DNA of 64,000 nucleotides from DASSUW01 sp036257565 (lineage in GTDB: Bacteria > Actinomycetota > Thermoleophilia > Solirubrobacterales > Solirubrobacteraceae), in assembly GCA_036257565.1 (NCBI GenBank), contig DATAFH010000035.1, forward strand, positions 27,607 to 91,606, written 5' to 3'. Below are positions 30,467 to 39,614 of this stretch, one piece after another; the stretch's first letter is position 1, and every line of letters begins with the position of its first letter. A program made the translations under genes and the position numbers. The notes beneath the pieces were generated by a model. That model was given only the letters and a program-made list of their open reading frames with translations. It did not search any database and was not told where the DNA came from.

Positions 30467-32632
30467 ATGCGCCGCAGGGTCACGTTCTCGCGCAACCTCA
30501 CCCTGTCCCTGTCGCGGACGTGCCGCTGCCACTGCAAGTACTGCGCCTTCGCCACGCACCAGCCGCACCTGCACGAGCCGGACGAGGTCGAGCGGCTGAT
30601 CGACCGCGCGGCGCGGCGCAACGTGAAGGAGCTGCTCGTGCTCACGGGCGAGGCGCCCGACCACCATCCCGGCGTCCGCGCACGGCTTCACGCGCTCGGG
30701 TTCGCCGACTTCACGGCGTACGTCGTATGGGCCTGCGAGCGGGCGCTCGAGCGCGGGCTGCTTCCGCACACCAACCTCGGCGTGCTCAGCCGCGAGGGGC
30801 TCGGGCGCCTCCGCGAGGTGACCGCCAGCCAGGGGCTGATGCTCGAGTCGGTCAACCCCGACCTGGTCGCGCACCAGGGCTCGCCGACCAAGCACCCGGC
30901 CGAGCGGCTGGCGACGATCGCCGCCGCGCAGGAGCTGCGGATCCCGTTCACGAGCGGGATCCTGGTCGGCATCGGCGAGTCCGAGGAGGACCGCGTCGCG
31001 TCGCTCGAGGCGCTGGCCGGCTTCGACCATCTGCAGGAGGTGATCCTGCAGAACTTCGTGCCTCACCGCCGCTACTACGGCGAGGAGCCGGCGGACATCG
31101 CGACCGAGGCGGCCGACGAGTTCTGGCGCACAGGTCTTCACGCCACGCCGGTCCACGGCGCGCCCGCGTGGGCGAGTCCGGTCGGCATCGAGGACGTGAA
31201 GCGGCTGATCGCCGAGGCGCGCCGCGTGCTGCCCGGCGTCGGCATCCAGGTGCCGCCCAACCTCGCAGACTGGTGGCCGGAGCTCGTCGCCGCCGGCGCG
31301 ACCGACCTCGGCGGCCTGTCGGCCAACGGCGACCACATCTCACCCGAGCACCCGTTCCCGTCACCGCACCAGGTGCGCCGCCGGCTCGCCGTGGACGGCG
31401 TCGCCCTCGCCGAGCGCCTGTGCGTCTACGGACGCTTCATCGATGAGGAGTGGATCGCCCCGCGCGTGCTCGATGTCATCCGCGATCGCTACCGCGCCTT
31501 CATCCCGCGCCGGAGCAGCGCGCAGACGGCGCCGCAGACGATCGATCGCGCCCGCGACGGCAAGCCACTGACCAGGGACGAGCTCGCCGCGCTGTTCGCC
31601 GAGGGCCGCCCCGAGGTGATCGAGGACATGCGCCAGGCGGCCGACGAGCTGCGGGCCGAGCTGGCCGGCGACACCGTCACGTACGTCGTCAACCGCAACA
31701 TCAACGTCTCCAACGTCTGCATCGTCGGCTGCGCGTTCTGCGGCTTCGGCGTCGGCCGCCGCTCCCCGGACGCCTACGAGCATGACCGCGAGGAGTTCGT
31801 CCGCCGCGTGCACGACGCGGTGGCCTTCGGGGCGACGGAGATCTGCATGCAGTCGGGCATCCACCCGGACTGGACGCTCGACGACTACCTCGGCTGGCTG
31901 CGGCTCGCGAAGGAGACCGCGCCCGAGCTGCATCTGCACGCGTACAGCCCGATGGAGATCGCGCATATGTGCGACACCACGGGCCTCGAGCCGGGTGCCG
32001 TGCTCGCCCAGCTGGCCGAGGCGGGGCTGGACTCCGTGCCGGGGACGGCCGCCGAGGTGCTCGACGACGGCGTGCGCGCCCGCATCAGCCCCAACAAGCT
32101 CCCGGTCGCCCGCTGGGTGCAGATCATCGAGGCCGCGCACCGCGCCGGCCTGCGGTCGACCGTGACGGTGATGTTCGGCCACATTGAGACGCCGGCCGAG
32201 CTGGCCGAGCACATGCGCGTCGTGCGCTCGCTGCAGGAGCGCACGGGCGGGTTCACCGAGTTCGTGCCGCTCTCCTTCATCCCGTTCCACACGCAGCTCG
32301 GCCGCACGCACGGCATCGAGGAGATCAGCCGCGAGGAGAACCTCAAGCACACCGCGGCATTCCGGCTCGCGCTCGGGCCCACGATCCCGAACCTGCAGGC
32401 GAGCTGGGTGAAGATGGGCCTCGACGCCGCCACCGAAGCGCTGCGGTGGGGCGTCAACGACCTCGGCGGGACGCTGATGGAGGAGTCGATCTCCCGCATG
32501 GCGGGCTCCTACCACGGCGTACGGCTCGAGCCGGACGACCTCGTGGGCGCCGCCCACGCCGCGGGTCGCCCGGCTGCCGAGCGCACGACGCTGTACGGCA
32601 TCCGCCGTCGGCACGAGCTCGTCGCCGCCTGA
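30467..32632 (+). CDS. fbiC: 7,8-didemethyl-8-hydroxy-5-deazariboflavin (FO) synthase, fused CofG-CofH
   Basis: A 721-residue protein with two radical-SAM halves. The CofG half has CRCHCKYC (CxxxCxxC, Cys 19, 23 and 26) and the CofH half has CIVGCAFC near residue 420. Fused FbiC is the actinobacterial arrangement. It joins 5-amino-6-ribitylamino-uracil and tyrosine into FO, the deazaflavin core of F420. ATG 30467 is chosen because the conserved region begins within 10 residues. The stop shares one base with the phosphatase gene downstream (TGATG). The other F420 genes lie 2.3 kb away. Confidence 0.95.
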   Translation: MRRRVTFSRNLTLSLSRTCRCHCKYCAFATHQPHLHEPDEVERLIDRAARRNVKELLVLTGEAPDHHPGVRARLHALGFADFTAYVVWACERALERGLLPHTNLGVLSREGLGRLREVTASQGLMLESVNPDLVAHQGSPTKHPAERLATIAAAQELRIPFTSGILVGIGESEEDRVASLEALAGFDHLQEVILQNFVPHRRYYGEEPADIATEAADEFWRTGLHATPVHGAPAWASPVGIEDVKRLIAEARRVLPGVGIQVPPNLADWWPELVAAGATDLGGLSANGDHISPEHPFPSPHQVRRRLAVDGVALAERLCVYGRFIDEEWIAPRVLDVIRDRYRAFIPRRSSAQTAPQTIDRARDGKPLTRDELAALFAEGRPEVIEDMRQAADELRAELAGDTVTYVVNRNINVSNVCIVGCAFCGFGVGRRSPDAYEHDREEFVRRVHDAVAFGATEICMQSGIHPDWTLDDYLGWLRLAKETAPELHLHAYSPMEIAHMCDTTGLEPGAVLAQLAEAGLDSVPGTAAEVLDDGVRARISPNKLPVARWVQIIEAAHRAGLRSTVTVMFGHIETPAELAEHMRVVRSLQERTGGFTEFVPLSFIPFHTQLGRTHGIEEISREENLKHTAAFRLALGPTIPNLQASWVKMGLDAATEALRWGVNDLGGTLMEESISRMAGSYHGVRLEPDDLVGAAHAAGRPAAERTTLYGIRRRHELVAA

Positions 32633-34299
32633 TGGCCGGCCTGATCCTCGGGCCGATGAACCGGTGGGCCGGCACGTCGGAGGCGACCGTGTGGGTCGAG
32701 ACCGACGCTGCATGCGAGGTCGAGGTGCAGGCCGACGGGGCCGAGCCGGCGCGGGGCCGCACGTTCTGCGTGCACGGCCACCACTACGCGATCGTGCGCG
32801 TGAGCGGGCTCCCGGAGGATGCGGCGACCCCGTACACGGTGACGCTCGACGGCGAGCCGGTCTGGCCGGAGCCCGACAGCCCGTTCCCGCGCAGCCGCCT
32901 GCGCACCAACGCCGGCGACGGGCCGGCCCGGGTGGTGTTCGGCTCCTGCCGCACTGCGTACCCGCACGAGCCGCCGTGGAGCCTGAAGCCCGACGAGGAC
33001 GAGCGCGGCCGCGAAGTCGACGCGCTGCGGGCCACGGCGCTCCGGATGGCGGACTCCGACCCCGACGGCTGGCCGCACACCGTGCTCCTGCTCGGCGACC
33101 AGGTGTACGCCGACGAGGTCTCGCCCCACACGCTCGAGCTCATCCGCAGCCGGCGCGACACGAGCCAGCCGCCGGGCGAGACGATCGCGGACTTCGAGGA
33201 GTACACGTTCCTCTACCGCGAGGCGTGGACCGACCCACCGATCCGCTGGCTGCTCTCCACGGTCCCGTCGGCGATGATCTTCGACGACCACGACGTCATC
33301 GACGACTGGAACACATCAGCCGAGTGGGTCGCTGAGATGCGTGCGACGTCGTGGTGGGACAAGCGCGTGGTCGGCGCCTTCATGGCGTACGTGCTCTACC
33401 AGCACTGGGGCAACCTGCACCCGGATGCGCTCGAGGAGCAGGAGATCTACCAGCGCGTGCGGGAAAGCGAGGACGCGAGCGACACCCTCGCCGAGTACGC
33501 GTTCAAATGCGACCGCGAGGTGGAGGGCGCGCGCTGGAGCTACTGCCGCGACCTCGGCCGCACGCGGATCGTGATGATCGACTCGCGCGCGGGACGGGTG
33601 CTCGACCCGGGCCGGCGCAGCATGGTCGACGCAGGCGAGTGGGCGTGGATCACCGAGCACGCCACCGGCGGCTTCGAGCACCTGCTCATCGGCACGTCGC
33701 TGCCGTTGATCATGGCTCCCGCCCTGCACTACCTGGAGGCCTGGAACGAGGCGGTCTGCGACGGCGCGTGGGGCGGCGCGGCGGCCCGGGTGGGGGAGAA
33801 GATCCGCCAGGGCGCCGACCTCGAGCACTGGCCCGCCTTCCACGACTCGTTCAACGCGATGTGCCAGCTGCTGCGAGAGGTGGGCTCGGGGGCACGCGGC
33901 GAGGCGCCCGCGAGCATCGTCGTGCTCTCCGGCGACGTGCACCACGCGTACCTCGCCGAGGTGGGATTCCCGCGCGAGGGCAACGTGCGGTCCGCGGTCT
34001 GGCAGGCCACCTGCTCGCCGTTCCGCAACCCGCTGAGCCGCAACGAGCGCCGCGGCGTGCGGTTCGGGTTCACGCGCGTGGGCGCGGCGGTCGGCCGTAC
34101 GCTCGCGCGCTGGGCGGGCGTGCCGCGGCCGCCGGTGCGCTGGCGGTTCCAGGACGGCGACCCGCGCTTCGACAACCAGGTCGGCACGTTGCTGCTCGAC
34201 GGCCGGCGCGCGATCGGGCGCCTCGAGCGGGCCCTGCCGTCCGGCCGCGGCCCCGAGCACCCGGTGCTCGAGGTGAGCGATGAGCACGCGCTTGCGTAA
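32632..34299 (+). CDS. PhoD-like metallophosphatase
   Basis: A 555-residue member of the PhoD-like alkaline phosphatase family. Its metal motifs are VVFGSCR, LGDQVYAD, IFDDHDVIDDW and LSGDVHHAYLAEV, so the two-metal site looks complete. A beta-rich N-terminal domain (residues 1-95) precedes them. There is no signal peptide, unlike exported PhoD, so it may act in the cytoplasm on phosphoesters. It is translationally coupled to fbiC by a 1-nt overlap; a shared role in F420 metabolism is possible but unproven. Confidence 0.85.
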   Translation: MAGLILGPMNRWAGTSEATVWVETDAACEVEVQADGAEPARGRTFCVHGHHYAIVRVSGLPEDAATPYTVTLDGEPVWPEPDSPFPRSRLRTNAGDGPARVVFGSCRTAYPHEPPWSLKPDEDERGREVDALRATALRMADSDPDGWPHTVLLLGDQVYADEVSPHTLELIRSRRDTSQPPGETIADFEEYTFLYREAWTDPPIRWLLSTVPSAMIFDDHDVIDDWNTSAEWVAEMRATSWWDKRVVGAFMAYVLYQHWGNLHPDALEEQEIYQRVRESEDASDTLAEYAFKCDREVEGARWSYCRDLGRTRIVMIDSRAGRVLDPGRRSMVDAGEWAWITEHATGGFEHLLIGTSLPLIMAPALHYLEAWNEAVCDGAWGGAAARVGEKIRQGADLEHWPAFHDSFNAMCQLLREVGSGARGEAPASIVVLSGDVHHAYLAEVGFPREGNVRSAVWQATCSPFRNPLSRNERRGVRFGFTRVGAAVGRTLARWAGVPRPPVRWRFQDGDPRFDNQVGTLLLDGRRAIGRLERALPSGRGPEHPVLEVSDEHALA

Positions 34300-34351
34300 C
34301 GGCGTCTTCTTCGTCCCTTAAGACGCCTTTCTGATGGGCGGTGCATGATGA

Positions 34352-34828
34352 ATGTCAACGAACCGCGACAGCGGCGACGCACCCCTTGGACCGTTGGACG
34401 AGAGGAGGCTGATGGCGGCCCACCCCGTAACCATTCCCGGCGCCCACGAGCGCCGTCTGGCCGAGCGCACGCGCTCCGCCCGCCTGATCCGCGAATCGAT
34501 CTGCCTGCTGAGCTCGAAGTGGTCGGTCGACATCCTGCTCGCCCTCGGCGACGGGACGCGCCGGTACCACGAGCTGCTCGAGGACCTGCAGCCGATCTCG
34601 GAGAAGGTGCTCACGCAGACCCTGCGTGGCATGGAGCGCGACGGGCTCGTCGCGCGCCGCGTGCACGCCGAGGTGCCTCCGCGCGTGGAGTACGCGCTGA
34701 CGCCGCTCGGCGCGACGATGGCCCCGCCGCTGAAGGCGCTGGGCGCCTGGTCGCTCGCCCACGGCAAGCGCGTGGAGGAGGCGCGGGACCGGTTCGAGGC
34801 CCGTGCGGCCGCCCGGCGCGCCGCATAG
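34352..34828 (+). CDS. HxlR-family transcriptional regulator
   Basis: A 158-residue winged-helix regulator: LLSSKWSVDILLALGDGTRRYHELLEDL and ISEKVLTQTLRGMERDGLV are the HxlR core, followed by PRVEYALTPLG (wing). HxlR proteins often sense redox or electrophiles and repress nearby genes. An N-terminal Cys (ICLLSSKW) is in the usual sensing position. ATG 34352 gives a short lead; a second ATG at 34412 is possible. The gene converges on the F420 operon and could control it or the phosphatase, but no operator is visible. Confidence 0.85.
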   Translation: MSTNRDSGDAPLGPLDERRLMAAHPVTIPGAHERRLAERTRSARLIRESICLLSSKWSVDILLALGDGTRRYHELLEDLQPISEKVLTQTLRGMERDGLVARRVHAEVPPRVEYALTPLGATMAPPLKALGAWSLAHGKRVEEARDRFEARAAARRAA

Positions 34829-34891
34829 GAGACAGTAGGGGCCTCGCCCGACGGGCCATTCCGTATTGAGCGATTTCCCGTTGGGCACCCC

Positions 34892-35623
34892 CTAGCGGAA
34901 GAGATCCTCGGAAAGGGCGCGCACGAGCGCGGCCGCTCCTGGCCCGTCGTCCGCGGTCACGTGGCGGGCGAGCCCGCGGACGCGGACCGCGGGCTCGCGC
35001 GTGGCCTTCCCGCGCACCAGGTCGGCCGTCGCGGCGACCTCGTCGGCGATCGCGATGTGGGTCGCGGCGAGCGGACGGCCGCCGGCGTCGAGCCGGCCGC
35101 GCCAGTCGTCGAGCGGCGCGAGGCCGGCCGCGCCGATCGCCACCTCGGCCTGGCCCTGGCGCCACGCCCGCCCGAACGAGTCGCTGATCACGATCGCGCA
35201 CCCGAGCCGGCCCCTCAGCGCGCGGGCCGACGCGTCGGGATCGAGGGGGAGGAGCACGAGCGCCTCGGGCTCGCCCGCGTTGGAGGCGTCCACCCCCGCG
35301 TTGGCGCACACGAAGCCGTGGCGGGTGCGGCAGATCAGCCGCCCGCGGTCCGCGCGCACGAGCCCCTCGGACTCGTCGAGGATCACCTGCACGTGGCGGG
35401 GATCCTTCTCATGCTCGGCGGCAAGCTCGCGGGCGCGGGCGCCGGGCGTGACATCGGCGAGCCGGATCACGCGGCCCTCGGCCTTGGAGACGACCTTGTG
35501 GGCCACGGCAAGGACGTCGGTCGGCTCCAGGCCGCCGATCCGGGCCGCGCCCCCGGCGAGCACGGCGGCGAGGTCGTCGCCCGGCCTGACCTCGGGGAGG
35601 CCGGGAAGTGCGTCGACCCTCAA
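34892..35623 (-). CDS. cofE: Coenzyme F420-0:L-glutamate ligase
   Basis: A 243-residue protein matching CofE and the N-terminal domain of FbiB: VLAVAHKVVSKAEGRV, CRTRHGFVCANAGVDASN and IVISDSFGRAWRQGQ are characteristic. It adds glutamates to F420-0. The C-terminal nitroreductase-like domain that FbiB needs to reduce dehydro-F420-0 is absent, so that step must come from another protein. The start is TTG 35623 and overlaps fbiD by 4 nt. It is the last gene of the F420 operon. Confidence 0.9.
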   Translation of the reverse strand: MRVDALPGLPEVRPGDDLAAVLAGGAARIGGLEPTDVLAVAHKVVSKAEGRVIRLADVTPGARARELAAEHEKDPRHVQVILDESEGLVRADRGRLICRTRHGFVCANAGVDASNAGEPEALVLLPLDPDASARALRGRLGCAIVISDSFGRAWRQGQAEVAIGAAGLAPLDDWRGRLDAGGRPLAATHIAIADEVAATADLVRGKATREPAVRVRGLARHVTADDGPGAAALVRALSEDLFR

Positions 35624-36264
35624 GCGGCGCCGGCGGGGACGAGGCGCTCGAGCACCTCGCGCGTGCGACGGGCGAGCGACGGGCGCGCGTCGAGGGCGGC
35701 GCGCAGGGCGGCGAGGTCGTCCGCGGTGTCGACGTCGAGGCCGAGCGACGGGACGTCGCGCACCTTGACCGCGGCGCCCGCGGCGCGGGCGTGGGCGGCG
35801 TGGCGCGCCAGCGAGCCGGCGCCGAACGACGGCGCCACCGCGTCAGGCGGCGCGAGCAGCAGCGCGTTCGTGCCGCTGCCGTGGCGGTCGGGCACGATCA
35901 CGACCTGCGGCGGGTCGGCGCGAGACTCGAGCAGGTTGCCGACCTCCCGCGGGTCGAGCGCGGGGCAGTCGCCGGGGACGAGCAGCACCCGCTCCGCGCC
36001 GCGGCCGGTGGCCGCCTCGATGCCGCGCTCGGCGGCGGCGGACTGGCCTCGCTCCTCGGGATCGTTGACCACGACGGCGCCCGCGTCCTCGGCGACGGGC
36101 TCGGCGGTGACGACGATCACGTCGGCGAGGCCGGGGGTGGCGGCCAGCGCGCTCAGCACGTCCTCGGCCATCGCCGCCGCGAGCTCGGAGCGGTCGATGC
36201 CGCCGCCGAGGCGCGACTTCGCCCGCGAGAACGACTTAATCGGCAGGACGGCGGCGGTGCGCAC
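35620..36264 (-). CDS. fbiD: Guanylyltransferase of F420 synthesis
   Basis: A 214-residue CofC/FbiD nucleotidyltransferase. AVLPIKSFSRAKSRLGG is the GTP-binding start, VPGDCPALDP the metal-binding region, and PDRHGSGTNALLL matches the family. It activates 2-phospholactate or phosphoenolpyruvate with GTP to feed FbiA; which substrate is used cannot be told from sequence. The GTG start (36264) lies 10 nt after the fbiA stop. Confidence 0.9.
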   Translation of the reverse strand: MRTAAVLPIKSFSRAKSRLGGGIDRSELAAAMAEDVLSALAATPGLADVIVVTAEPVAEDAGAVVVNDPEERGQSAAAERGIEAATGRGAERVLLVPGDCPALDPREVGNLLESRADPPQVVIVPDRHGSGTNALLLAPPDAVAPSFGAGSLARHAAHARAAGAAVKVRDVPSLGLDVDTADDLAALRAALDARPSLARRTREVLERLVPAGAA

Positions 36265-36273
36265 GCGCCAAGC

Positions 36274-37176
36274 CTAACCGCGAAGGGCGCCGGCGAACCC
36301 GAGAACGTCGCGCGCGAGCCGCCGCCGGCCGGCGGCGTCGGGCATCTCGACGTCGGTGACCAGGGTGGGGACCGAGTCGGCCCGCTCGTCGGCCACCAGG
36401 CCGTCGAGCAGCTCGGCGTACTGCGCCGCGATCCCCTCGGACGTGAGCGGGTGGCCGGCCCACTCCATGAAGGTGTCGGTGGGGCCCTTGAGGACGGCCC
36501 CCCGCACGAGCGGTGAGACGGCCACGACCGGTGCGTCGGCAGCGCGGAGTGCCGCGGCCAGTCCGGGCACGGCGAGGATCGGCGCGATCGAGATGACCGG
36601 GTTCGAGGGCCCGATGACGAGCGCGTCGGCGGCGGCCACGGCGGCCAGCACCTCGGGAGTCGGCCGCGCCGCCTCGATGCCAATGAGCTCGACGTCCTCG
36701 ACCGGCCCGATCGCGCGCTCGCGGATCATGAACTCCTGAAAGGGATGGCGGCGACCGCGGGCGCTGACGTGGGTGCGCACGGGCTCGTCGCACATCGGCA
36801 GCACGCGAGCCGGGACGCCGAGCGCGCGGCGCGCCTCGTCGATCGCCTCGGTGAGGCGGGCGCCCTCGGCCAGCCGGCGGGCGCGGCGCAGGCACAGCGC
36901 CAAATCGCGGTCACCGAGGTTGAACCACACGTCCTCGCCGAGCTCCCTGAGCCCCTCCATGACGTTGAACGTGTCGTCCCGGAGCCCCCAGCCGCGGTCG
37001 TCGATCAGGTCCGCCAGCCAGAAGGCCACGAGGTCGGGGTCGGGCGAGACGTAGGCGCCGTGGATCTCGATGTCGTCGCCCGTGTTGGCGATCACCACGA
37101 GCTCGTCGGCAAGCTCGTCGAGCAGGCCGCGCGCGAGCTTCGCACCGCCGGTGCCGCCCGCCAGCAGGACTACCAC
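36274..37176 (-). CDS. fbiA: 2-phospho-L-lactate transferase
   Basis: A 300-residue CofD/FbiA protein. VVLLAGGTGGAKLARG at the N-terminus and NTGDDIEIHG, DPDLVAFWLADLIDDRGWG, LGDRDLALCLRRA and IGPSNPVISI are family landmarks. It transfers the phospho-lactyl or enolpyruvyl group from the GTP-activated donor to FO. The GTG at 37176 is used because the longer frame starts inside fno. It overlaps fno by 7 nt. Confidence 0.93.
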   Translation of the reverse strand: MVVLLAGGTGGAKLARGLLDELADELVVIANTGDDIEIHGAYVSPDPDLVAFWLADLIDDRGWGLRDDTFNVMEGLRELGEDVWFNLGDRDLALCLRRARRLAEGARLTEAIDEARRALGVPARVLPMCDEPVRTHVSARGRRHPFQEFMIRERAIGPVEDVELIGIEAARPTPEVLAAVAAADALVIGPSNPVISIAPILAVPGLAAALRAADAPVVAVSPLVRGAVLKGPTDTFMEWAGHPLTSEGIAAQYAELLDGLVADERADSVPTLVTDVEMPDAAGRRRLARDVLGFAGALRG

Positions 37177-37853
37177 GGACGGTCGCCGAGCCCTGTGAGC
37201 CGGACGCCGGCGTGCGTCTTGTAGCGCGCGTTGATGCCGATCAGGAGGGCGGTCAAGGCCTCCGCTATGCGGGCCATCTCCAGCCGCCCGGCGTCGACGC
37301 ATCGGAGCCCTGAGATCAGCTCGATGAGCGCAGCAGCGCGCGCCTTGTCCGCGCGCCGGTCGCCGCACACGAGCACGTCCTCGTCGAGCTGGTGGTGCAG
37401 GTCCTTGAGGCCCGGGGCGTTGACCGTGTGCAGCGCGGCGACCACCCGGACGCCGTCGGGCGCCATCTCGGCGGCCTGCTGGGCGGCCGAGCCCTGCCAG
37501 ACGCCGAGCACGCGGGTCGCCTTCCCGGACACCGCCGCGGCCAGCGGCACGGTGGCGTCCACCAGCAGCTGCCCCTCGCGTAGGTGCTCCTTGAGGTTCG
37601 TGAGCGTCTCGGACTGGTTGCGGAACGGGACGCAGAGGAACACGACCTCGCTGGCCGCGGCCGCCTCGGCGTTCGGCAGGCCGCGTACCGTGGTGCCGGG
37701 CGCGCGCTCGAGCACCCACGCCGCGGCCTCCTGCGCCCGGTTCGCGTCGCGGGAGCCGATCACGACGCGGACACCGGCCGCCGCCAGCCGGAGCGCGAGC
37801 CCGGAGCCCAGCGCCCCCGAGCCGCCGATCACGGTCACCTGCTCGTCCGGCAT
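37170..37853 (-). CDS. fno: NADPH-dependent F420 reductase
   Basis: A 227-residue Rossmann protein. TVIGGSGALGSGLALRLAAAG and VIGSRD form the NADPH site, and ALHTVNAPGLKDL and RCVDAGRLEMARIAE match Fno/NpdG. It passes hydride between NADPH and F420, so it supplies F420H2 to other enzymes. It is the first gene of the operon fno-fbiA-fbiD-cofE and starts at ATG 37853, 27 bp from the divergent SDR gene; a shared promoter region is likely. Confidence 0.92.
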   Translation of the reverse strand: MPDEQVTVIGGSGALGSGLALRLAAAGVRVVIGSRDANRAQEAAAWVLERAPGTTVRGLPNAEAAAASEVVFLCVPFRNQSETLTNLKEHLREGQLLVDATVPLAAAVSGKATRVLGVWQGSAAQQAAEMAPDGVRVVAALHTVNAPGLKDLHHQLDEDVLVCGDRRADKARAAALIELISGLRCVDAGRLEMARIAEALTALLIGINARYKTHAGVRLTGLGDRPW

Positions 37854-37880
37854 CGGCGGAGCACCCTATACGCTGCCGCG

Positions 37881-38630
37881 ATGCGGCTGGAGGGTCGGAT
37901 CGCGCTCGTCACCGGCGGCGCGTCCGGGATCGGCGCGGCCACCGCGCGGCGGCTGGCCGCCGAGGGTGCGCGGGTCGCGGTCGCCGACCTCGACGAGGCG
38001 GGCGCGCGCGACGTGGCTGGCGAGGTCGACGGCCTGGCGATCCGCACGGACGTCGCCGACGCGGCGTCGGCGCGGGAGGCGGCCGCCGAGGCCGAGCGCT
38101 CGCTCGGTCCGCTCGACGTGCTCGTCAACAACGCGGGCACCGATCGCTTCGCGTTCTTCGTGAATACCGACGAGGCGCTTTGGGACCACGTCCTCGGCGT
38201 CAACCTGAGGGGCACGATCGCGGTCACCCACGGGGTGCTCGACGGCATGCAGCGCCGCGGCGGCGGGGCGATCGTCAACGTCGCCTCGGAGGCCGGGCGC
38301 GTCGGGTCGCAGGGCTCGGCCGTCTACTCGGCGGCCAAGGCGGGCGTCATCGGCTTCACGCGCGCGCTCGCCCGCGAGTCCGCCCGCTTCGGCGTCCGCG
38401 TCAACGCGGTGGCTCCGGGGCCGATCGAGACGCCGCTGCTCACCGCCGCCCCCGAGCAGCTCGGCGAGATCGGCGAGCGGCTGATGCAGGGCATGATCGC
38501 GAGCACGAGCATGCGCCGGATCGGCCAGCCCGAGGAGGTGGCGGCGGCGATCGCGTTCCTGGCCTCCGACGACGCCTCTTTCGTCACCGGCCAGACGCTG
38601 AACGTGTCCGGCGGCCTCTCGATGGCGTAA
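37881..38630 (+). CDS. SDR-family oxidoreductase
   Basis: A classical short-chain dehydrogenase of 249 residues: TGGASGIGAA (cofactor loop), NNAG, VASEAGR for the active Ser region, and YSAAKAG carrying the Tyr and Lys of the YxxxK pair. The C-terminal ASFVTGQTLNVSGG is the common closing motif. The family reduces or oxidises alcohols and 3-hydroxyacyl-CoAs; the substrate is not predictable. An acyl-CoA role would suit the HMG-CoA lyase that follows on the same strand. Confidence 0.85.
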   Translation: MRLEGRIALVTGGASGIGAATARRLAAEGARVAVADLDEAGARDVAGEVDGLAIRTDVADAASAREAAAEAERSLGPLDVLVNNAGTDRFAFFVNTDEALWDHVLGVNLRGTIAVTHGVLDGMQRRGGGAIVNVASEAGRVGSQGSAVYSAAKAGVIGFTRALARESARFGVRVNAVAPGPIETPLLTAAPEQLGEIGERLMQGMIASTSMRRIGQPEEVAAAIAFLASDDASFVTGQTLNVSGGLSMA

Positions 38631-38702
38631 GTCCGGATTCATCGATTCTCGCGGCGCATCCACGACGATCGACGGATCCGGACTGATCCTAAGATCCTCC
38701 GC

Positions 38703-39614
38703 GTGCGCGTGGCGATCCGTGAGGTCGGGCCCCGGGACGGGTTCCAGAATGAGCCCGAGGTCGTGCCGACCGACGACAAGGTGCGGCTGATCGAGCTGCT
38801 CGCCGCCTCTGGGCTCAAGCGGCTCGAGGTGACGAGTTTCGTGCGGTCCGACGTGATCCCGCAGCTGGCCGACGGGCCCGAGGTGCTGTCGCGCATCCAG
38901 GTGCCCGAGAGCGTGTCGCTCTCCGTGCTCGTGCCCAACGAGCGCGGACTGGACAATGCGCTGCGCCAGCGGGAGCGCTTCCACGAGGTCAACGTCTTCC
39001 TGTCGGCGACCGAGTCGCACAATCGCGCGAACGTCAACCGCTCGGTGGCCGAGTCGCTGGCCGGGCTGGAGCGCGTGCTCGGCCGCGCGCGCGAGGAGGG
39101 CCTGCGCTGCGAGGGCGTCATCTCGGTCGCCTTCGGATGTCCCTACGAGGGGCACGTGCCGCCCGAGCGGGTCCTCGAGATCGCCGCCGCCCTGCGCGAC
39201 GCCGGTGCGCAGGAGATCGGCTTCGGCGACACCACCGGGATGGCGAACCCGGCGCAGGTGCGCGACTTCTTCCCCGCCGCCCGCGAGGCGCTGGGCGACG
39301 AGGTCGAGCTCACCGCGCACTTCCACAACACGCGCGGCCAGGGCCTCGCGAACGTGGTGGCCGCGCTCGACGCAGGGGTGCGCAGCTTCGAGTCGAGCTT
39401 CGGCGAGCTCGGCGGGTGCCCGGTGCCGCGCGGGGCGACCGGCAACATCGCCACGGAGGACCTCGTGTCGATGCTGCACGAGATGGGCGTCGAGACCGGC
39501 GTCTCGCTCGAGGGCGTGCTCGAGGCCGCACGCGCCGCGCAGGACGTCCTGGGCCGGCCGCTGGGCTCACACGTGCTCACGGCGGGGCCGGTGGTGTGGA
39601 ACTCGCCGAGCTGA
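38703..39614 (+). CDS. mvaB: Hydroxymethylglutaryl-CoA lyase
   Basis: A 303-residue HMGL-like TIM barrel. IREVGPRDGFQNEP at the start, FGDTTGMANP, HFHNTRGQGL (metal His) and GELGGCPVPRGATGN with the catalytic Cys are diagnostic. It splits HMG-CoA into acetoacetate and acetyl-CoA at the end of leucine breakdown. The start is GTG 38703. Its last 19 nt overlap murB. An enoyl-CoA hydratase and an acyl-CoA carboxylase subunit are within 5 kb. Confidence 0.9.
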   Translation: MRVAIREVGPRDGFQNEPEVVPTDDKVRLIELLAASGLKRLEVTSFVRSDVIPQLADGPEVLSRIQVPESVSLSVLVPNERGLDNALRQRERFHEVNVFLSATESHNRANVNRSVAESLAGLERVLGRAREEGLRCEGVISVAFGCPYEGHVPPERVLEIAAALRDAGAQEIGFGDTTGMANPAQVRDFFPAAREALGDEVELTAHFHNTRGQGLANVVAALDAGVRSFESSFGELGGCPVPRGATGNIATEDLVSMLHEMGVETGVSLEGVLEAARAAQDVLGRPLGSHVLTAGPVVWNSPS

